From assembly GCF_963678635.1 (NCBI RefSeq), contig NC_087067.1:35355966-35419965 (forward strand): 64,000 nt of DNA, read 5' to 3'. A program made the translations under genes and the position numbers. The notes below the pieces were generated by a model. The model was not told where the DNA came from. It did not search any database and worked only from the letters and a program-made list of their open reading frames with translations. Of the stretch, positions 59,619 to 64,000 are shown piece after piece. Each line of letters starts with the position of its first letter. Position 1 is the stretch's first letter. Origin of the DNA: Symsagittifera roscoffensis. Its lineage: Eukaryota; Xenacoelomorpha; Acoela; Convolutidae.

Positions 59619-62600
59619 TGGCGCAGCCAGCAGTCACCAAAAATCCATTGGGGATTACACCCTTTTGGCAAAAAGCGTCCGCGGAACCACCAATAGAGTG
59701 GGACAAATGGAACCAGCAACTGTTTCTTGGTATCATCGCCAAAGATGGAATGAATTTGAACAAGCTTCTAAATAACCCCCCAGCTGTTCGAAAACCCCAG
59801 GAACCAGGATACGAGCTCCCCATAGACGGAGAAACAGACAAACAAATACGCGATCGAAACCTTCGAAACCAAGAGAAACGTGTAACATGGGAGAACCAAT
59901 GTCAACACTTGGATAATCTTGGCCCCACAGTCGACGGCATACCATGGGAGGAAGCCGATATCAAATGCAGAAGTTACATATACTTGTGTCTGGGGACGGA
60001 GGGCCAAAGACGAGTTACCCAATATTATCCAAATCTCAGAATTCAAGACACCTCAACCAGAGAGTTTTGGAAACTCCTTAAGCAACTATTTGTTAAAGAA
60101 CGCAACGTAACCTTCGATCGTTACGAAGCGTTCACACGCAAACAGGGAAAAACAGAATCTCTGGAAGAATTCCACTGCGGACTTACGGAACTGGTGGTAA
60201 AAGGAAATTTTAAATGCACGGCATGCAACGATGTTAGTCTCGAATCCGAGATCGTCAGAGACCTATTTATAGCACACATGTCAAACGACGAAGTTCAAAA
60301 AGACCTTCTGGCCGAAACAAAAACTCCCGAACAAGCTTTGGACTACGCAATAAAACGTGAAAGAGGCCTCGAGAACCAGGTTTATATTAGAAAACAGGGA
60401 ACGACAAATAATCATCCCGGAATGCCAAATATTAAATCTGAACCGGTAAATTTCGTTCACAAGCGGGGAGGATTTAAAGCGCATCAGCGAGGTGGACGCA
60501 GTAGAGGAGGACAAACGTCCAGAAACTATCCTGAGAAAACTGGACAAAAGAAAGATTGTTTCAAATGTGGAAATGCATTCTCAGGAAATCACTTAGCCCA
60601 ATGTCCGGCACGTGATAAAATCTGCAACAAATGCACTAAAAGGGGCCATTTCGCTAGACTTTGCAAATCAAGTGAGGTCAATGCAATCCAGGAAGAAAAC
60701 CAAGAACAACAAGACCTTCAAGATACGGATATGACAGCATACGTTAATTACCTACAAGCGGGTGACGTCATACCAGGGTGGGAGTTAATCCATCCGGACG
60801 ATACATCGACAAACTGGATAAATTTTGAACCAAGACGGGCAGAAGAACTATTGGACACAGATCTCAAAGGACACCTGATAAGGGTCCGCTCGGAGAAAAA
60901 CAACATCGTTTTTATTGCCGACACAGGATCACCAACATCGTTCGTAAACGAAAAAACAGCCAACCTTCTGGCCACAACAGTAAAATCAGCAGTAAAAACA
61001 AGAATGAGAGAGGATGACGAAGCTAACAGAATGGTATGCTACAATGGCTATAAAATCCCATCTCTTGGCAGACTAACCGCCCCAATTGAATCAGGAGGTT
61101 GGACAATCCACACAGCATCCTTCATTGTGGTGGACGACAGGCGGGCGAACATTTTGGGGCGGAATCTTCTCCCACAAATTGGCATCCAGCTACATCAAGA
61201 AAGAAAACCAGCTGGTGAGTCAGTATGTCAAGTTAATAGTATTGAAAATTCAGACACACAAATTGCGACGTGGGTCAGAAATACTTATCCGGGATTGTGT
61301 ACACGAATTGGACGTTCAAAAAACCATATGGTCCATACACAATTTTTATCGGATTTCAAAGCCTTGCAACAACGGGGGCGTCGAATTCCCATTCATATAC
61401 AAGAAAAGGTGGAACACGAAGTTAGATCATTAATCGATCAAGGTCACATCACTCGACTTGAAAAATGTAACGACAACCAATTCATAAGCCCTATCGTCAT
61501 TACTGTTAAAAAGGATGGATCAATTAAATTAGCCATGGACTCAAAACAAATAAATAAATCAATCCACAAAAATAAGTACCAGATGCCCAATATTGACGTT
61601 CTGTTAGACAATATAGCACAATCGGCACAAGAAGGTACAAATAAGCCAGGAACGACGTATTTCTCAACAATAGATCTACGATACGCGTACAGTCAACTAC
61701 CACTAGACGAACCAACCCGTACGCAGTGTAACTTCAGCATAATTGGAGGAAAAGCAACGGGAACATATCAGTTCCAAACCGGTTTCTACGGGCTAACTGA
61801 TATGCCCGCAGAATTTCAGAAAGCCATTGATCTGACACTCAACAACGAGAAGGACACTTTCGCGTTTCTAGACGATATTTTAATAATATCCCATGGCACG
61901 AAAGAAAAACATATTGAAAAATTAACAAAAGTTCTGACCAAACTAGATACGGAAAACATGGCTATTTCAATCGATAAGTGTAAATTTGGTTGTAGGGAAG
62001 TAGAATGGTTGGGATTTACCATAAACGAACACGGCACCATACCTATCCATAAGAAAACGGACGCAATCATAAACCTACCTCATCCAAAAACATTCAAACA
62101 ATTGAAAAGTTTCATGGGTTCAGTTCATCACCTAAACAAATTCATTCCAAACTTAGCTCAGTTATGTAATCCCCTTAGACCACTGCTATCAACAGCAAAT
62201 AAATTTAATTTCCAGTGGAATGAAGAAAACGGGAAAGCTTTCAAAAATGTCTTAAATGCAGTAAAGAACATAACAGAAAACAGACATTTTGTAACGGACC
62301 GAGACACCCGAATTGTCTGTGATGCCAGCCGCGAAGGTATAGGCGCGGCCCTGGAACAAAACACACCGGACGGTTGGGCCACAATTGCGTATGCATCACG
62401 TTTCCTAAATTCATGTGAACAAAAATACTCGGTAAACGAACTCGAACTTCTAGCCGCAGTATGGGCCATTGAGCACTTCAAGTACTACTTATACGGCAGA
62501 CGTTTTACTTTAATAACGGACCATCAAGCATTAGTTGGTGCATTAAAAAGTAATAGGGGAAATAAAACCTATCAAAGTCGGTTAACCAGATGGATTGATC

Positions 62601-64000
62601 GACTCATTCCATTCGATTTTGACATACACCACCTAGCTGGTAGTAAAATGGGTCTCATTGACTACATCTCACGACACCCGGTCGGAAAACCTCAACCCCC
62701 CGCGTACTGGGATGAAAATTTCGTAGTAGCACTAATTGATGATCTCGTAAAATGCGTAGAATTCCAAGATAGCAGTAGTATTAACGCCGCTTGGAATAAC
62801 GTCAAAACGGCTAATTATCCAGGCACCAAAAAGCTCGACCGGAACGAGAACTTCGCACGTTCAAATTCGATTCAAACACAAACTGCATTCACTCTGCGTA
62901 GTCAATTGTTCAAATCAAGTCGATCTCAAATTAACTCAATTTCAAACAGCTCAAACTTAAAAATTCAAAACAACATGAGTAGACAATTGCAACAAGGCAT
63001 GACTTTACCACCCTTTCGCCGCATAACAAGGAAAGCACATACCGCAGCCCAAACCCAACTCACGTTCTCTCCCATAAATTACGCATCGTTTAATGCACTT
63101 CTATCGAAACCCCCACCACCAGAACTTACATTCAGTGACGTGACACATCAAGTCATACCCTCTACAAACAGCTTCACATTCAACAGAATCGAATCCAAGA
63201 AAGCTGATGCCATTTGCCAGACACTGGAAAAAGATCAATACCCTGACACAGACCATCAAACCCAAACCGACAACAACCAGTCATCAAAACAGGACACGGA
63301 GAGCCAAACTATCGCCAGCATAGAAGACGAAGACACCCCAATGTTCCGAAAAAATTTACGGAAGGTGATGGACATAAGTTTCCTAGCAGCCGCTACTAAA
63401 CGAGATAGGAATTTATCACCACTCTTAACAATGGTTAAGCAACAAAAGTGGGACTCAATCAAAAGCTGCTACGGCCCTTATTTCTACAATGTCAGGCATC
63501 GACTATCAGTCAGGGACAACATTCTCCTCTACGACGACCGCGTCGTCATACCGAAACAACTGAGGCCTACACTGATGGATGCTTTACACCTCACACATCC
63601 AGGACAAGGGGGAATGCTAGAAGCAGCGAAGCATGTGTGGTATCCGTTCATTCACAGAGACATCGTCTCAATGGCGCAAAACTGTAAAAGCTGTCGGGAA
63701 AAGGGTAAGAACTTTAAGGTTATCTCGGGTAAACAACACTTCACAACATTGGACGCGGTAGTAGAACCAAATGAGGAAATCCAATTGGATTTCGCAGGAC
63801 CCTTACCAGACGAAAATGATAAGGAGGTTTATATATTGGTGGGTGTCGATCGCTTTTCACGCTTTCCGTATGCAAAAGTTGTTACCAATAACAAAGCGGA
63901 TACAATCATCCGTTTTATGCAAAATCACATAGTCAACCAAGGTGTACCCCGTGCTATCAGATGTGACCAAGCACAAGGTTTCAGAGCCAAAAAGTTCCTT
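59618..64000 (+). CDS. Ty3/gypsy retrotransposon gag-pol polyprotein (runs off window)
   Basis: A single open frame of 1461 codons from ATG 59618 to the window end, no stop. Order: Gag; two zinc knuckles (C314, irregular CX2CX7HX3C; C336, canonical CX2CX4HX4C); aspartic protease with DTGS at 435; reverse transcriptase with FLDD at 750-753; RNase H with CDAS at about 901-904; integrase with an HHCC zinc module (LHLTH at about 1324, CKSC) and the first two catalytic Asp at 1391 (LDFAG) and 1450 (CDQAQGF). The third acidic residue lies past the end. Gag and Pol are in one frame without a visible shift. A roughly 300-residue spacer rich in N, S, Q and T separates RNase H from the integrase. It replicates the element by reverse transcription and integration (family knowledge). 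The uninterrupted frame suggests a young copy. Confidence 0.9.
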   Translation, partial: MAQPAVTKNPLGITPFWQKASAEPPIEWDKWNQQLFLGIIAKDGMNLNKLLNNPPAVRKPQEPGYELPIDGETDKQIRDRNLRNQEKRVTWENQCQHLDNLGPTVDGIPWEEADIKCRSYIYLCLGTEGQRRVTQYYPNLRIQDTSTREFWKLLKQLFVKERNVTFDRYEAFTRKQGKTESLEEFHCGLTELVVKGNFKCTACNDVSLESEIVRDLFIAHMSNDEVQKDLLAETKTPEQALDYAIKRERGLENQVYIRKQGTTNNHPGMPNIKSEPVNFVHKRGGFKAHQRGGRSRGGQTSRNYPEKTGQKKDCFKCGNAFSGNHLAQCPARDKICNKCTKRGHFARLCKSSEVNAIQEENQEQQDLQDTDMTAYVNYLQAGDVIPGWELIHPDDTSTNWINFEPRRAEELLDTDLKGHLIRVRSEKNNIVFIADTGSPTSFVNEKTANLLATTVKSAVKTRMREDDEANRMVCYNGYKIPSLGRLTAPIESGGWTIHTASFIVVDDRRANILGRNLLPQIGIQLHQERKPAGESVCQVNSIENSDTQIATWVRNTYPGLCTRIGRSKNHMVHTQFLSDFKALQQRGRRIPIHIQEKVEHEVRSLIDQGHITRLEKCNDNQFISPIVITVKKDGSIKLAMDSKQINKSIHKNKYQMPNIDVLLDNIAQSAQEGTNKPGTTYFSTIDLRYAYSQLPLDEPTRTQCNFSIIGGKATGTYQFQTGFYGLTDMPAEFQKAIDLTLNNEKDTFAFLDDILIISHGTKEKHIEKLTKVLTKLDTENMAISIDKCKFGCREVEWLGFTINEHGTIPIHKKTDAIINLPHPKTFKQLKSFMGSVHHLNKFIPNLAQLCNPLRPLLSTANKFNFQWNEENGKAFKNVLNAVKNITENRHFVTDRDTRIVCDASREGIGAALEQNTPDGWATIAYASRFLNSCEQKYSVNELELLAAVWAIEHFKYYLYGRRFTLITDHQALVGALKSNRGNKTYQSRLTRWIDRLIPFDFDIHHLAGSKMGLIDYISRHPVGKPQPPAYWDENFVVALIDDLVKCVEFQDSSSINAAWNNVKTANYPGTKKLDRNENFARSNSIQTQTAFTLRSQLFKSSRSQINSISNSSNLKIQNNMSRQLQQGMTLPPFRRITRKAHTAAQTQLTFSPINYASFNALLSKPPPPELTFSDVTHQVIPSTNSFTFNRIESKKADAICQTLEKDQYPDTDHQTQTDNNQSSKQDTESQTIASIEDEDTPMFRKNLRKVMDISFLAAATKRDRNLSPLLTMVKQQKWDSIKSCYGPYFYNVRHRLSVRDNILLYDDRVVIPKQLRPTLMDALHLTHPGQGGMLEAAKHVWYPFIHRDIVSMAQNCKSCREKGKNFKVISGKQHFTTLDAVVEPNEEIQLDFAGPLPDENDKEVYILVGVDRFSRFPYAKVVTNNKADTIIRFMQNHIVNQGVPRAIRCDQAQGFRAKKFL

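Larger units (their letters stand above)
59271..64000 (+). mobile_element. Ty3/gypsy LTR retrotransposon, 5' part
   Basis: 5' LTR, primer-binding site and gag-pol frame in the order PR-RT-RNaseH-INT, which is the Ty3/gypsy and not the Ty1/copia order. The GLTDMPAEFQKAID segment in RT is typical of invertebrate Ty3 elements. The rest of integrase, any env-like frame and the 3' LTR are beyond 64000. Confidence 0.88.

Noticed and set aside
61524..62481. Minus-strand open frames of 63-107 codons.
   Set aside because: Antisense shadows of the Ty3 reverse transcriptase and RNase H frame.

Overview
This is a eukaryotic, almost certainly animal (metazoan invertebrate), nuclear scaffold piece. It is AT-rich, contains one 200-base run of N, and its genes are split by GT-AG introns. 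The recognisable proteins are animal types: a Lifeguard/TMBIM membrane protein, adenylate kinase 8 (AK8), LRRC69 and a Shaw/Kv3 voltage-gated potassium channel. I cannot name the species.

Layout. 437-6280 (+): eight-exon TMBIM/Lifeguard gene. 6933-9649 (+): four-exon AK8 gene. 9650-14035: intergenic, with a hAT-type MITE and a dead LINE reverse-transcriptase relic. 14036-18435 (+): three-exon LRRC69 gene whose introns hold a MITE and a tandem array of a ~530-bp Helentron-like repeat; an inverted array follows the last exon. 18436-26934: mostly featureless AT-rich DNA with one tRNA-Ser(GCT)-like sequence. 26935-40856 (-), possibly to 41738: Shaw-type K+ channel with a 21-nt microexon, a candidate alternative first exon and a candidate alternative last exon; its introns hold repeats. 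40857-48540: AT-rich DNA with repeat and LINE relics. 48540-51010 (+): broken non-LTR retrotransposon (APE endonuclease, truncated RT, C2H2 zinc fingers). 51400-52830: ~595-bp tandem duplication running into the N gap. 53250-55970: several MITE copies. 56437-58346 (-): an unrecognised set of phase-compatible coding exons. 59271-64000 (+): 5' LTR and an uninterrupted gag-pol reading frame of a Ty3/gypsy (Metaviridae-type) retrotransposon that runs off the window.

The genes do not form an operon. AK8 is known as a ciliary/flagellar adenylate kinase and LRRC69 is a little-studied leucine-rich-repeat protein; their adjacency may or may not mean anything. Exons were defined by hand from splice-site position, reading phase and family resemblance recalled from general knowledge, so boundaries are predictions. 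The most interesting signals are the ~530-bp repeat family with asymmetric inverted ends and a 3' hairpin (Helentron-like), the multi-start/multi-end organisation of the K+ channel gene, the apparently intact Ty3 element whose start codon sits on the LTR/primer-binding-site junction, and the unidentified exon chain near 58 kb.
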